In this document: one piece after another, positions 15,950-24,531 of the stretch
How the letters are laid out: the number at the start of each line of letters is the position of its first letter
How positions within the stretch are numbered: position 1 is the stretch's first letter
Source of the DNA: Candidatus Alistipes intestinigallinarum
GTDB lineage: Bacteria; Bacteroidota; Bacteroidia; Bacteroidales; Rikenellaceae
Assembly (NCBI GenBank): GCA_019115745.1
Contig: DXDA01000056.1
Coordinates: 84,077 to 148,076, forward strand
DNA: 64,000 bases
Direction of reading: 5' to 3'
The notes under the pieces: model-generated
Databases searched by the model: none
Seen by the model: the letters and a program-made list of their open reading frames with translations, nothing else
Told to the model about the DNA's origin: nothing
Position numbers and translations under genes: made by a program

Positions 15950-15982
15950 AAAGGATGAAATCAACTTTAAAGAGATAGGACC

Positions 15983-16987
15983 ATGAAAAAACTTGCAATC
16001 GGCATCGACATCGGCGGAATCAATACCGCGTTCGGTCTCGTGGATGAAAACGGCGACCTGTATGCCGAATCGGTCATTTCGACCAAGAAGTATCCCTATG
16101 TAGACGACTATCCGGCATATGTCGAGGAGTTGTGCGATTCGCTGCGGGCCTTGTCGCAGAGCCTGTCGTTCGACTACGAACTGGCGGGTATCGGCATCGG
16201 GGCACCGAACGCCAATTTCCACAAGGGTACGATCGAGACCCCGGCGAATCTGTGGAAGTTCCGCGACGGGGATCCCAATCCGGACGAATCCCGCCGGATT
16301 TTCCCGCTGGCGGAGGATATTTCGCGACGTTTCAACGGGGCGAAGACGCTGGTTACGAACGACGCCAATGCGGCGACGATCGGGGAGATGATCTACGGCA
16401 ACGCCAAGGGGATGAAGGATTTCGTGATGATCACGCTCGGCACGGGCCTCGGTTCGGGCTTTGTGGCCAACGGGGAGATGATCTACGGCCATGACGGTTT
16501 TGCGGGCGAGTTCGGCCACGTCATCGTCGAGCGCAACGGCCGGGAGTGCGGTTGCGGACGGCGCGGGTGCCTGGAGACGTACGTTTCGGCGACGGGTATC
16601 AAGCGCACGGCCTTCGAACTGATGGCGAAGATGAATGCGCCGAGCAAGCTGCGGAGCATTGCGTTCGACGACTTCGACGCCTCGATGATCTCGGCGGCGG
16701 CCGAGCAGGGGGACCCCATTGCCAAGGAGGCCTTCCGCTTTACGGGCGAGATGCTGGGCCGGGCTTTGGCCGACGTGGTGACGGTGACCTCTCCGGAGGC
16801 GATTTTCCTCTTCGGCGGTCTTTCGAAGGCGGGCAAACTGCTTTTCGAGCCGACGCAGTGGTATATGGAGGAGAACATGCTCTTCGTCTTTAAGAATAAG
16901 GTAAAACTGCTCCCGAGCGGAATTCAGGGTAAGAATGCCGCGATTCTGGGCGCTTCGGCGCTGATCTGGCAGGAGCAGACCAAATAG
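15983..16987 (+). CDS. ROK-family sugar kinase (glucokinase-like)
   Basis: Cytoplasmic ATP-dependent sugar kinase of 334 residues, usual for ROK proteins. Motifs: IGIDIGGINTAFGLVDENG at the N-terminus (phosphate 1), VTNDANAATIGEM (catalytic Asp), MITLGTGLGSGFVANGEM, and the zinc/ROK signature EFGHVIVERNGRECGCGRRGCLETYVS with the C-x-C-G-x-x-G-C ligands. Glucose is the likeliest substrate by similarity to Bacteroidota glucokinases, though ROK members also take fructose or N-acetylated sugars. It has a strong promoter and a terminator, so it stands alone. Confidence 0.92.
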   Translation: MKKLAIGIDIGGINTAFGLVDENGDLYAESVISTKKYPYVDDYPAYVEELCDSLRALSQSLSFDYELAGIGIGAPNANFHKGTIETPANLWKFRDGDPNPDESRRIFPLAEDISRRFNGAKTLVTNDANAATIGEMIYGNAKGMKDFVMITLGTGLGSGFVANGEMIYGHDGFAGEFGHVIVERNGRECGCGRRGCLETYVSATGIKRTAFELMAKMNAPSKLRSIAFDDFDASMISAAAEQGDPIAKEAFRFTGEMLGRALADVVTVTSPEAIFLFGGLSKAGKLLFEPTQWYMEENMLFVFKNKVKLLPSGIQGKNAAILGASALIWQEQTK

Positions 16988-17014
16988 CCGGACCGTTTTC
17001 GGCCTTATGCCGGC

Positions 17015-17049
17015 GAGGGGCGGAGTTCGTAAGAATCCGCCCCTCTTTT
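17015..17049 (+). terminator. Intrinsic terminator after the ROK kinase gene
   Basis: A 10-bp stem GAGGGGCGGA / TCCGCCCCTC followed by TTTT. Confidence 0.85.
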
Positions 17050-17064
17050 CGTGCCGCACCGTAC

Positions 17065-18873
17065 CTACTCCCGGATCAATACGTCGTAATCGCCTGCGGG
17101 CTCATATCCGAGCAGCAGGGGCCGCGGCCGGGCGTTGTCGAACCGGTCGTTGATGAGGCTGCGCGAGGGGTCGTACCACGGACAGCGAATGCCGGCCAGA
17201 TCCAGCAGCAGATGGGGCAGGTCGTCCGAGGAGAAGCGGCGGTCGAGCGCGCGGGTTACCTGTTCCACGACTTCGGGGTGCCGGTCCCGGTAGGAGTCGG
17301 ACATCCAGATCAGGAAGGGAATTTCGAACTGGTACCTGCAGATTCCGGCCGTCAGCGGGGTGTAGGTGCGCCCGAAATGGACGCGGTAGTCGAACATCTC
17401 CTCGCCGTGATCCGGGACGTAGATGGCGATGGTCTCGCGGTCTGCGAATCGTTCGAGAATGGTATCGACGACCCGGTCGTTGTGGCGGGTGGCGTTGTCG
17501 TAGTCGGCGAGAATCTGTTTTTGCCGGTCGTTCAGGTCGGGGCGGTCGTAATCGGCGGGCGTGAATACGGTCTCTTCGACCGGGAAGCGGTTTTCGTATC
17601 GCACGTGCTGACCCATGAGGTGAAAGATCGTCAGTTCGGCCGAGTCGGTCTGCGGGACGATCCGGTCGTAGTCGTCGAGGAGGGCGAGGTCCGAGAAGTG
17701 CCGTTGGGTATTGACGGCCGTGAAGAGGCGGCTGTTGCTGCGGGTGTTGAAGAGGTTTTTCAGTCCGAGGTCGTGGAAGTTCGTCACCGTTCCGGCGGCC
17801 TGGTTGTCCAGGTGGTAGGTGGCATATCCGGCCTTTCGGAACAGAACGGGGAACAGGGGTTCCTCATCCCATCGCTCTTGGGCATCGAGGCTGGCCGGGG
17901 AGAAGATCTGGTTGAGGACTGACGTGGTGAGGTTGGCGGGCGACACGACATCCGAGAAGCAGAAGAGTTCGCCCCGTTCGAGCCGCTTTTTCAGCCGGGG
18001 GTTGGTCTCTTTAGGGTATCCGTAGAGACTCGAATGGTGCTTGTTGTATGACTCCCCGATGATCAGGACGATGCAGGGCGACCGGAACGAGCAACCCTCC
18101 ACGCGGGCCGAATCGAGCACCTTCAGCAGCCGCTCGGCCCGTTCGGGCGAGAAGTTGTTGGCGGCGAGGGCCGTATGGATTCGCTCGAAGGTCGAGATCG
18201 GGGTGCTCGGGGCGGTGATGGCGGGTGCGTTGTGCTCCGCGAGGAGGAGTTTGCAGAAGATCTGGATGCGGCTGACGGAGATTCCGAGTCCGATGAGCAG
18301 GAGCAGGACAAGCGTCGAACGGAGCGCCCGGTTTCGGAACTGGAAGTGCGGGGCGTGACGCCGCAGGAGGAGGAATCCGGCGATGAGCAGCGCGAAGAAG
18401 ATGGTCAGCAGGATGAAGGAGGTGGAGGCACAGAAGGTCCTCATGAATTCGGCACTCTCCTGGGCGTTGGTCTCCCAGAGCACCTGGAGGACGGATGCGG
18501 AGCAGAGCGTTCCGAAGTGTATCTGGAGGAAGCTTTCGGCATAGGATGCCACGCCGAGGATCAGCAGTACGATCGAGACATATACCATTCGGGTGATTCT
18601 CAACGCCAGGGACCCCCCCCCGATCGGTAACCGGTGCAGGGCGAGCGGTACGGCGAGGACATAGGCCCGGAAGAGGGAGATCATCAGGGCGAGGATGAGG
18701 TTTCTCCAGACGAAGAAGGTCATTTCCCGACTGACGGCGTAGAGGATGTCGGGAAATGTGGGGACGATTGCGGCGAAAAGGAAGAATCTCGGATGGGCGC
18801 TGATGGGTTGCAGGATCCGAGAAAAAAAGCTACCGACCGTTCCCGGTCGGCAGCCTGTCGGGTTTGGTTTCAT
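17065..18873 (-). CDS. Phosphoethanolamine transferase-like membrane sulfatase-fold protein (EptA family)
   Basis: A 602-residue inner-membrane protein: about five N-terminal transmembrane helices (residues roughly 28-210), then a periplasmic alkaline-phosphatase/sulfatase-fold domain. Active-site motifs are VLIIGESYNKHHSSLYGYP (metal Glu), SPANLTTSVLNQIF (Thr nucleophile region), and VPDHGEEMFDYRVHFG (Asp-His metal ligands). EptA-type enzymes move phosphoethanolamine from phosphatidylethanolamine to lipid A or glycans, changing surface charge and peptide resistance; the acceptor here is not known. Oddities: the coding strand holds nine consecutive G at codons 85-87, and a strong terminator hairpin lies within codons 7-18. 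The next ATG (18723) would lose the first helix, so I keep 18873. Confidence 0.88.
   Translation of the reverse strand: MKPNPTGCRPGTVGSFFSRILQPISAHPRFFLFAAIVPTFPDILYAVSREMTFFVWRNLILALMISLFRAYVLAVPLALHRLPIGGGSLALRITRMVYVSIVLLILGVASYAESFLQIHFGTLCSASVLQVLWETNAQESAEFMRTFCASTSFILLTIFFALLIAGFLLLRRHAPHFQFRNRALRSTLVLLLLIGLGISVSRIQIFCKLLLAEHNAPAITAPSTPISTFERIHTALAANNFSPERAERLLKVLDSARVEGCSFRSPCIVLIIGESYNKHHSSLYGYPKETNPRLKKRLERGELFCFSDVVSPANLTTSVLNQIFSPASLDAQERWDEEPLFPVLFRKAGYATYHLDNQAAGTVTNFHDLGLKNLFNTRSNSRLFTAVNTQRHFSDLALLDDYDRIVPQTDSAELTIFHLMGQHVRYENRFPVEETVFTPADYDRPDLNDRQKQILADYDNATRHNDRVVDTILERFADRETIAIYVPDHGEEMFDYRVHFGRTYTPLTAGICRYQFEIPFLIWMSDSYRDRHPEVVEQVTRALDRRFSSDDLPHLLLDLAGIRCPWYDPSRSLINDRFDNARPRPLLLGYEPAGDYDVLIRE
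18613..18621 (-). repeat. G9 homopolymer inside the EptA-like gene
   Basis: Nine consecutive C on the plus strand, i.e. GGGGGGGGG on the coding strand, form Gly85-Gly87 in a loop between transmembrane helices. Loss or gain of one base would frameshift the gene. Confidence 0.9.
18822..18854 (-). terminator. Intrinsic terminator inside the 5' end of the EptA-like gene
   Basis: Minus strand: an 11-bp stem with one mismatch (core CCGACCG, loop GGAA, CGGTCGG), then TAGC-TTTTTTT. It lies 30-60 bp past the stop of the upstream coiled-coil gene, but within the first 18 codons of the EptA-like ORF. Confidence 0.8.
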
Positions 18874-18883
18874 TTTTCGGGGG

Positions 18884-19822
18884 TTACTTCATCACCACCT
18901 GGTTCTGACCGATCAGCCGGCCTTCGCAGTAGAGTTCGATCGAGTAGGTTCCGGGTGCGAATCCCGTGGAGTTGAAGTAGATGCCGACCTCCAGGTCCTG
19001 ATTCTGGTAGTCGACCTCACGCATGGCCGAATAGCTCAGCCGTTCCCCCTCGAATTCGAAGGTAGGCATCTGTTCGGTGGTCAGGACATATCCGTCGGGG
19101 GATGTGATCCGTACGTATACGGCCTTGTTTCCGGGGGTTGCCAGTTCGTTGGCCGAGAGTACGAAGTCGACCCGCAGGCGGGAAGCGTTCTTGACCCTGG
19201 AGACGGCATTTCCGCGGTCGTTGAGTCCGGCGAGCCGGATGTCGCGGGCGCGGAGTACGGACCCGACCTTGACCTTGTTGTCGAGTTCCGCGGCCTTTTC
19301 TTCGGCCATTTCGGCGCGGAGTTTGGCGGAGGAGATCTCCTTGCGGTATCCGACGTTCTCCTTGATGAGCTGTTTGTTGAGCGTATTGAGGGAGTCGATC
19401 TGCCGGACGTATCCCTTCATGATGGATCGCAGGGTTCCGACCTCCTTCTCATACTGTTTGATTTTGGCGAGGTTCCAGGAGCGCTCCTTTTTGAGCCGGG
19501 TCATGAGCGAGTCGGCCCGTTCGCGTTCGATGTCGAGACCGCGGGAGATGGAGTCGTTGGAGATCTGGAGGTTGTCGTAATCGTCCATGAGCCGTCCGAG
19601 GTCGCTTTGGATCGAGTCGCGGTCGGCGCGCAGGAGCTCGTTGTCGAGCATCTGCTGGTGGTGGATGCTGAAGTAGAGGGCGGAGATGGCCACGAGGATG
19701 ACCGAAAGGATGATGATGACGATTCGGTATCCGCGGATGGATTTTCCGGCATCGGGCTGCGAGGTCGAGAAGTCGTCGTCGTCTTCGAATTCCGAAGGAT
19801 CGTATCCCTGTTTGTTTTCCAT
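18884..19822 (-). CDS. Single-pass membrane protein with periplasmic coiled coil, function unknown
   Basis: A 312-residue protein I cannot assign to a characterised family. An acidic cytoplasmic N-terminus (EFEDDDDFSTSQ) precedes one transmembrane helix (IVIIILSVILVAISALYFSI, about residues 32-52). A long heptad-like coiled coil follows (about 60-190, with many Leu, Glu, Lys and Asp-Ser spacers). The C-terminal part looks like a small beta domain (VDFVLSANELATPGNKAVYVRI to the end). It resembles scaffold or envelope-organising proteins of Bacteroidota, but that is impression only. An ATG at 19876 is in frame and would add 18 basic residues; both starts lie downstream of the predicted promoter. 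It is followed directly by the EptA-like gene and a terminator. Confidence 0.8.
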   Translation of the reverse strand: MENKQGYDPSEFEDDDDFSTSQPDAGKSIRGYRIVIIILSVILVAISALYFSIHHQQMLDNELLRADRDSIQSDLGRLMDDYDNLQISNDSISRGLDIERERADSLMTRLKKERSWNLAKIKQYEKEVGTLRSIMKGYVRQIDSLNTLNKQLIKENVGYRKEISSAKLRAEMAEEKAAELDNKVKVGSVLRARDIRLAGLNDRGNAVSRVKNASRLRVDFVLSANELATPGNKAVYVRITSPDGYVLTTEQMPTFEFEGERLSYSAMREVDYQNQDLEVGIYFNSTGFAPGTYSIELYCEGRLIGQNQVVMK

Positions 19823-19928
19823 AAGAGGTTTGTTTTTTCGGGCCGAGAGGCTTTTGGAACCGGGCTTCCGAGGCATTGCGTTGCCGCCGGGTCGGTTCCG
19901 GCTCTTCGAGCCGTGGTGTTATCTCGGG

Positions 19929-19936
19929 CAAAGATA
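19929..19936 (-). promoter_or_regulatory. Putative -7 box upstream of the coiled-coil gene
   Basis: Minus strand reads TATCTTTG. The predicted start is near 19925, leaving about 100 nt to the ATG at 19822 or about 50 nt to the alternative ATG at 19876. Confidence 0.5.
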
Positions 19937-20020
19937 GGAAAAAAACCGGAATTTCGAAGCCGTGAGCGCCACATAGTTTCCGGGAGCCCGGAATTCGGAC
20001 ATGCGGGCTTTGGCGGGGCT

Positions 20021-20818
20021 CTATTTGATCCGGCTGTCGAGGGGGTATTTCAGCCCCTTGTACCCGGAGATGTAGGCCTGGATGCTTCCGATCTTGACGG
20101 GCGACTCGATGTAGAGCGGGATTTTGTTGCGGTCGTCGGAGACCCAGAGGGTGAAGATCGTCCCGTCGGTGAAGGAGTACCCTTCGGTGGTTCCCAACTG
20201 ACACTCGAACTTCAGGGTTTGGAACCGTCCCATGTTTCTGATCTTCTTGTTCTCGCGGCCGAGATAGCGGTATCGGATGAGCTTGATGGTGTCCTGGAGG
20301 ACCATCTGGAGGGTTCCGGGCTCTCCGACGGTGAAATCCTCGGCTTCTGCCGACCGGAGGGTGAAGAAGAGCGAGATGGGGTCCATGCTTTCGGCCGTCA
20401 GGGTCATCTGCTTTTCCTGGAAGGGCCGTTGGCGGCTCCGCCAGCGGGTGTGGATCGTGGAGTCGGGCCAGACGTAGGTGTAGTAGCTTTCGAAGGTGTA
20501 TTCCCCCTCGTGGAGATCGCTCACGAAGCGGACGGGGCGTTTCGTTTCGGGATCGATCCAGACGCGGTATATGTCTTCGAGGTTGTAGAACCAGCGATAG
20601 GTGGGCAGCGTACGTCCGATTCCTTCGACCCGGTACAGTTTTTCGCCGTTTACCTGCTCCTCGTAGGTGCAGACCTCGACGGAGCCGACCTCGGTGTTGG
20701 GGAACATCTTGGCCTTGTAGCTCACGCGGTAGAAGAGCTGCTCGCCCGGGTGGTATAGCTGTGCGGCGAGGGGTGAGGCTGCCGCGAGCAGGAGTATGCT
20801 GAGTAGAAACCGTTTCAT
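20021..20818 (-). CDS. DUF3108 domain-containing exported protein
   Basis: A 265-residue protein with a signal peptide (MKRFLLSILLLAAASPLAAQ), so periplasmic or outer-membrane associated. The mature part has the DUF3108 pattern: an early LYHPGEQLFYRVSYK beta strand, RVWIDPETKRPVRFV, and a C-terminal TLWVSDDRNKIPLYIESPVKIGSIQAYI, which is the usual closing signature of this beta-rich family. The function of DUF3108 proteins is unknown. It starts 49 bp after recG on the same strand, so the two may be cotranscribed; no terminator is visible between them. Confidence 0.85.
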   Translation of the reverse strand: MKRFLLSILLLAAASPLAAQLYHPGEQLFYRVSYKAKMFPNTEVGSVEVCTYEEQVNGEKLYRVEGIGRTLPTYRWFYNLEDIYRVWIDPETKRPVRFVSDLHEGEYTFESYYTYVWPDSTIHTRWRSRQRPFQEKQMTLTAESMDPISLFFTLRSAEAEDFTVGEPGTLQMVLQDTIKLIRYRYLGRENKKIRNMGRFQTLKFECQLGTTEGYSFTDGTIFTLWVSDDRNKIPLYIESPVKIGSIQAYISGYKGLKYPLDSRIK

Positions 20819-20867
20819 GGAAGGGAGTTTTTGTTTTTCAGAGTTAACGATCTTTTGCGGGACAATA

Positions 20868-22979
20868 TTACGAAATTCGGGAAAAATCGATCTCTTCGCG
20901 TCCCGAATACCGGCGTCGGAGGTCATCCAACCCGCGGTTGGCGGGTTGGGAGAGAGAGGGGTCTTCGGCAAGGATTTCGGCGGCGGCTTCGCGCGAGACG
21001 GTGAGGATCTGCACGTCGGCCGTGGGGCTTGCGATCTTCAGGTCAAAAGCCATGCCGCTTTGGAGGGTTCCGTTGATATCCCCGGCACCGCGGAGCTTGA
21101 GGTCGAGTTCGGCGAGGCGGAACCCGTCGTTCGTCTCGCACATGGCGTCGAGCCGGGCCCGGGATTCGCGGGAGAGTTTTTCGCCGGACATGAGGATGCA
21201 GTAGGACTGTTCGCCGCCGCGTCCGACACGCCCGCGCAATTGGTGGAGCTGGGACAAGCCGAATCGTTCGGCGGATTCGATGACCATGACGGTGGCGTTG
21301 GGAACGTCGACGCCGACCTCGATGACCGACGTTGCGACGAGGATCTGCGCCTCTCCCTCCTTGAACTGCCGCATGGACTCCTCCTTGTCGGCGGGTTTCA
21401 TCTTGCCGTGACAGATGGCCGTGACGTATTGCGGCAGGGGGAAGTCGCGCGAAATGGCTTCGTATCCGTCGGTGAGGTCCTTGTAATCCATCGCTTCGGA
21501 CTCCTTGATGAGCGGGTATACGACGTATACCTGGCGGCCCTTGGCAATCTCCTGGCGCATGAACCCGAAGAGTTTCAGCCGGGCGGCATCCGTATAGTGG
21601 TAGGTCTTGATCGGACGGCGCCCGGGGGGCAGCTCGTCGATCACCGAGACGTCGAGGTCGCCGTAGAGGGTCATGGCCAGCGTGCGGGGGATCGGCGTGG
21701 CGGTCATGACGAGGATGTGTGGCGGCTGCGCGTTTTTGGTCCAGAGTCGGGCTCGCTGCTCGACGCCGAAGCGGTGCTGCTCGTCGATGACGACAAACCC
21801 GAGGTTTGCGAACTGCACGCGGTCCTCGATCAGCGCATGGGTGCCGATCAGGATGTCGACTTCGCCCGAAGCGATTCCTTCGAGGGCTTCGCGCCGTTCG
21901 CGGGCCTTGGAGGCTCCGGTGAGGATGGCGACCCGGACGGGCATCCCGTCGAGCATCCTGCGAATCGTCGCAACGTGCTGGCGGGCGAGAATCTCGGTGG
22001 GGGCCATCATGCAGGCCTGGTATCCGTTGTCGACGGCCAGCAGCATCGACATCAGGGCCACGAGGGTCTTTCCGCTTCCGACGTCGCCCTGCAGCAGCCG
22101 GTTCATCTGAAATCCCGAGACGGTATCCTTGCGAATCTCGCGGATCACGCGTTTCTGGGCTCCGGTCAGCGGGAAGGGGAGTTTTTCGTGGTAGAAGGTG
22201 TTGAAGACGCCGCCGACCTTCGGGAAGAGGAATCCGTCGCTCTTCGAGAGGCGGGCCGTACGCCGTTGCTGGATGTTGAGCTGGACGCCCAGCAGCTCCT
22301 CGAACTTCAGCCGGTACTGGGCTTGCCGGAGGGCTTCCTGCGACTGCGGGAAGTGGATGTTGTAGAGCGCCTCGCGGCGGGATACCAACCCGTATCGGGT
22401 GCGCAGGGCCTCCGGCAGCGGATCCGGAATGCGGTCGCGGACCAACGCCCAGGCGTTGCAGACGATCTGATACAACCCTTTCGTTCCGAGCACGTTGCTC
22501 AGTTTCTCGGTCGAGGGGTAGATGCCCTGCATTCCGCTTTCGGCCTTGCGTGAGAGGGCCTGTTCGACGGTCTCCAGTTCGGGGTGGGCGATGGAGAGTT
22601 CGCCGCGGAAGAAGTTCGGGCGCCCGAAGACGAGGTATTCGCGTCCGACCTCGATTTTTTTCTCGATCCACTTGATCCCCTGGAACCAGATGAGCTCGGC
22701 CGACCCGGAGGGGTCCTGGACCTGAACCGTAAACCGGCGTTTGCGACCGGTCCCGGCATAGGCGACCCCCATGACTCGGGCACGGAACTGGACATAGGTC
22801 AGCCCGGCCGTATCGGTGATCTCCGCGATTCGGTAGATGCGCGTTCGGTCGATGTAGCGGAACGGATAGTGGGCGAGCAAATCCCCCACGGTCCGAATTC
22901 CGAGCTCCCGGTCGAGGAGCCGGGCGCGGGCTTCACCGACCCCGGCGACGAATTTGATATCGTTGTCGAGTATCTCCAC
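20868..22979 (-). CDS. recG: ATP-dependent DNA helicase RecG
   Basis: A 703-residue superfamily 2 helicase that remodels stalled forks and Holliday junctions. It has an N-terminal wedge/OB domain (about 60-170, including LAHYPFRYIDRT and VQVQDPSGSAELIWF), Walker A QGDVGSGKTLVAL, the DEQH box in VVIDEQHRFGV, motif III TATPIPRTLAM, and motif VI QLRGRVGRG. The frame runs upstream for 130 codons of non-homologous sequence. The conserved N-terminus (IKFVAGVGEARARLL) fixes the start at the GTG at 22979. A TATCTTTG -7 box ends only 5 nt before this GTG, so the mRNA is predicted to be leaderless or nearly so. Confidence 0.95.
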   Translation of the reverse strand: MEILDNDIKFVAGVGEARARLLDRELGIRTVGDLLAHYPFRYIDRTRIYRIAEITDTAGLTYVQFRARVMGVAYAGTGRKRRFTVQVQDPSGSAELIWFQGIKWIEKKIEVGREYLVFGRPNFFRGELSIAHPELETVEQALSRKAESGMQGIYPSTEKLSNVLGTKGLYQIVCNAWALVRDRIPDPLPEALRTRYGLVSRREALYNIHFPQSQEALRQAQYRLKFEELLGVQLNIQQRRTARLSKSDGFLFPKVGGVFNTFYHEKLPFPLTGAQKRVIREIRKDTVSGFQMNRLLQGDVGSGKTLVALMSMLLAVDNGYQACMMAPTEILARQHVATIRRMLDGMPVRVAILTGASKARERREALEGIASGEVDILIGTHALIEDRVQFANLGFVVIDEQHRFGVEQRARLWTKNAQPPHILVMTATPIPRTLAMTLYGDLDVSVIDELPPGRRPIKTYHYTDAARLKLFGFMRQEIAKGRQVYVVYPLIKESEAMDYKDLTDGYEAISRDFPLPQYVTAICHGKMKPADKEESMRQFKEGEAQILVATSVIEVGVDVPNATVMVIESAERFGLSQLHQLRGRVGRGGEQSYCILMSGEKLSRESRARLDAMCETNDGFRLAELDLKLRGAGDINGTLQSGMAFDLKIASPTADVQILTVSREAAAEILAEDPSLSQPANRGLDDLRRRYSGREEIDFSRIS

Positions 22980-22983
22980 GGAG

Positions 22984-23014
22984 ACAAAGATAGTTAAATT
23001 TGTACTATCTTTGT
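22984..23014. promoter_or_regulatory. Palindrome with divergent -7 boxes between recG and ispG
   Basis: A perfect 11-bp inverted repeat ACAAAGATAGT / ACTATCTTTGT is separated by 9 bp (22995-23003). Each arm contains TATCTTTG, one facing recG (22985-22992, minus) and one facing ispG (23006-23013, plus). It could be two back-to-back promoters, an operator, or both. Confidence 0.65.
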
Positions 23015-23031
23015 CGAAAACTACGCAGGAA

Positions 23032-24531
23032 ATGGATTTGACGACATTCAAACGGCGCCCGACGTGCGAGGTCCGCATCGGGTGCGAGACGATCGGCGGC
23101 GACTGCCCGGTGGCCGTGCAGTCGATGACCAATACGGATACGAACGACACGATGGCGAGCGTTGCCCAGATCGAGCGCATCGACCGTGCGGGCGGGAAGA
23201 TCGTGCGCCTGACGGCCCAGGGGCGTCGTGAGGGTGAGAATCTGGCGAATATTGTCCGGGCGCTGCGAGCCGACGGCTTCACGACGGCCGTCGTGGCCGA
23301 CATCCACTTCGTCCCCGAAGTGGCCTCGATTGCCGCGAAATATGTCGACAAGGTGCGGATCAACCCCGGCAACTACCGCAACGACCACGGGGAGTTCGAG
23401 GCGCTGATCGAACAGTGCCGCGAGCGGGGTGTGGCGCTGCGCATCGGCGTGAACCACGGGTCGCTGGCCAAACGGGTCTTCGACCGCTGGGGCGATACGC
23501 CCGAGGGGATGGTCGTTTCGGCGATGGAGTTTTTGCGGATTTGCCGGGATCGGGATTTCGACCAGGTGGTCGTCTCGATGAAGTCGAGCAATACGCGGGT
23601 GATGGTGGCGGCCTACCGGCTGCTGGTCGAGGCGATGGATGCCGAGGGGATGCACTACCCGATCCACCTCGGGGTCACCGAAGCCGGAAACGGCCTCGAA
23701 GGGCGTGTGAAGAGTGCCGTGGGGATCGGGGCGCTGCTGGCCGACGGCATCGGCGATACGATCCGTGTTTCGCTGACCGAAGCCCCCGAGCACGAAATCC
23801 CCGTGGCCCGGATGCTGGCCGAACACTTCGCCTCGCGCCCCGGCGTGTTCGAGGTCCTTCACCCCGAACGCTACTCCCCGACCGCCTACCGGCGCCGCTC
23901 GCACGTCACCGTTCCGGTGACCCACGACGAGCCGCTCGACGGATTCCGCATCCTGGAATCCACCTCAGGCAATCCGACGGCCGAGTTGCGCGCCGCAATC
24001 CTGAACCTCGATACGCCCGACTGCCCGGTTGTCGTGAAGCGCCGCTACGAGGAGCCGACGCTGGAGGCCGTGGCCGTGAAGGCGGCCGCCGACCTCGGGC
24101 CGCTGCTGTTGGACGGACTGGCCGACGGCCTCTGGATCGACGCGCCGGGCCACTCCGCGGCGGCGATCCGCGACGTGGAGCTGATGATCCTGCAGGCTGC
24201 GCGCGTCCGCTTTTCGCATACCGAGTATATCGCCTGCCCGTCGTGCGGGCGGACGCTCTACGACATCGAGAAGACCCTTGCCGACATCAAGGCGCGGACG
24301 TCTCACCTGAAAAACCTCCGCATCGGGGTGATGGGCTGCATCGTGAACGGCCCGGGCGAGATGACCGATGCGGATTACGGCTATGTGGGTGCGGGCCCGG
24401 GGCGCATTACGCTCTACAAGGGCCGCGAGGTCGTTGCGCGCAACATCCCGCAGGAGGAGGCGCTCGACCGGCTCATCGCACTGATCCGTGAGAACGGCGA
24501 CTGGACCGACGCCCCGGCCGACGGCCGATAA
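23032..24531 (+). CDS. ispG: 4-hydroxy-3-methylbut-2-en-1-yl diphosphate synthase (IspG/GcpE)
   Basis: MEP-pathway enzyme that converts MEcPP to HMBPP with a [4Fe-4S] cluster. The 499-residue protein has the N-terminal TIM barrel (VAVQSMTNTDTNDTMASVAQ, VRINPGNY, LRIGVNHGSL, HLGVTEAG) and a C-terminal reductase domain. The cluster Cys are C402 and C405 (CPSCGR) and C436 (CIVNGPGE). Between them, about residues 265-400, is an insertion absent from the E. coli-type enzyme. It is shorter than the insert I expect in Bacteroides IspG (total near 600 residues). The first ATG after the promoter gives MDLTTFKRRPT. Dxs, earlier in the same pathway, is encoded at 58999. Confidence 0.95.
   Translation: MDLTTFKRRPTCEVRIGCETIGGDCPVAVQSMTNTDTNDTMASVAQIERIDRAGGKIVRLTAQGRREGENLANIVRALRADGFTTAVVADIHFVPEVASIAAKYVDKVRINPGNYRNDHGEFEALIEQCRERGVALRIGVNHGSLAKRVFDRWGDTPEGMVVSAMEFLRICRDRDFDQVVVSMKSSNTRVMVAAYRLLVEAMDAEGMHYPIHLGVTEAGNGLEGRVKSAVGIGALLADGIGDTIRVSLTEAPEHEIPVARMLAEHFASRPGVFEVLHPERYSPTAYRRRSHVTVPVTHDEPLDGFRILESTSGNPTAELRAAILNLDTPDCPVVVKRRYEEPTLEAVAVKAAADLGPLLLDGLADGLWIDAPGHSAAAIRDVELMILQAARVRFSHTEYIACPSCGRTLYDIEKTLADIKARTSHLKNLRIGVMGCIVNGPGEMTDADYGYVGAGPGRITLYKGREVVARNIPQEEALDRLIALIRENGDWTDAPADGR

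Noticed and set aside
22980..23372. Upstream extension of recG by about 130 codons
   Set aside because: The extension lies antisense to ispG, has no RecG similarity and would run through the divergent promoter; the conserved N-terminus begins at the GTG at 22979.
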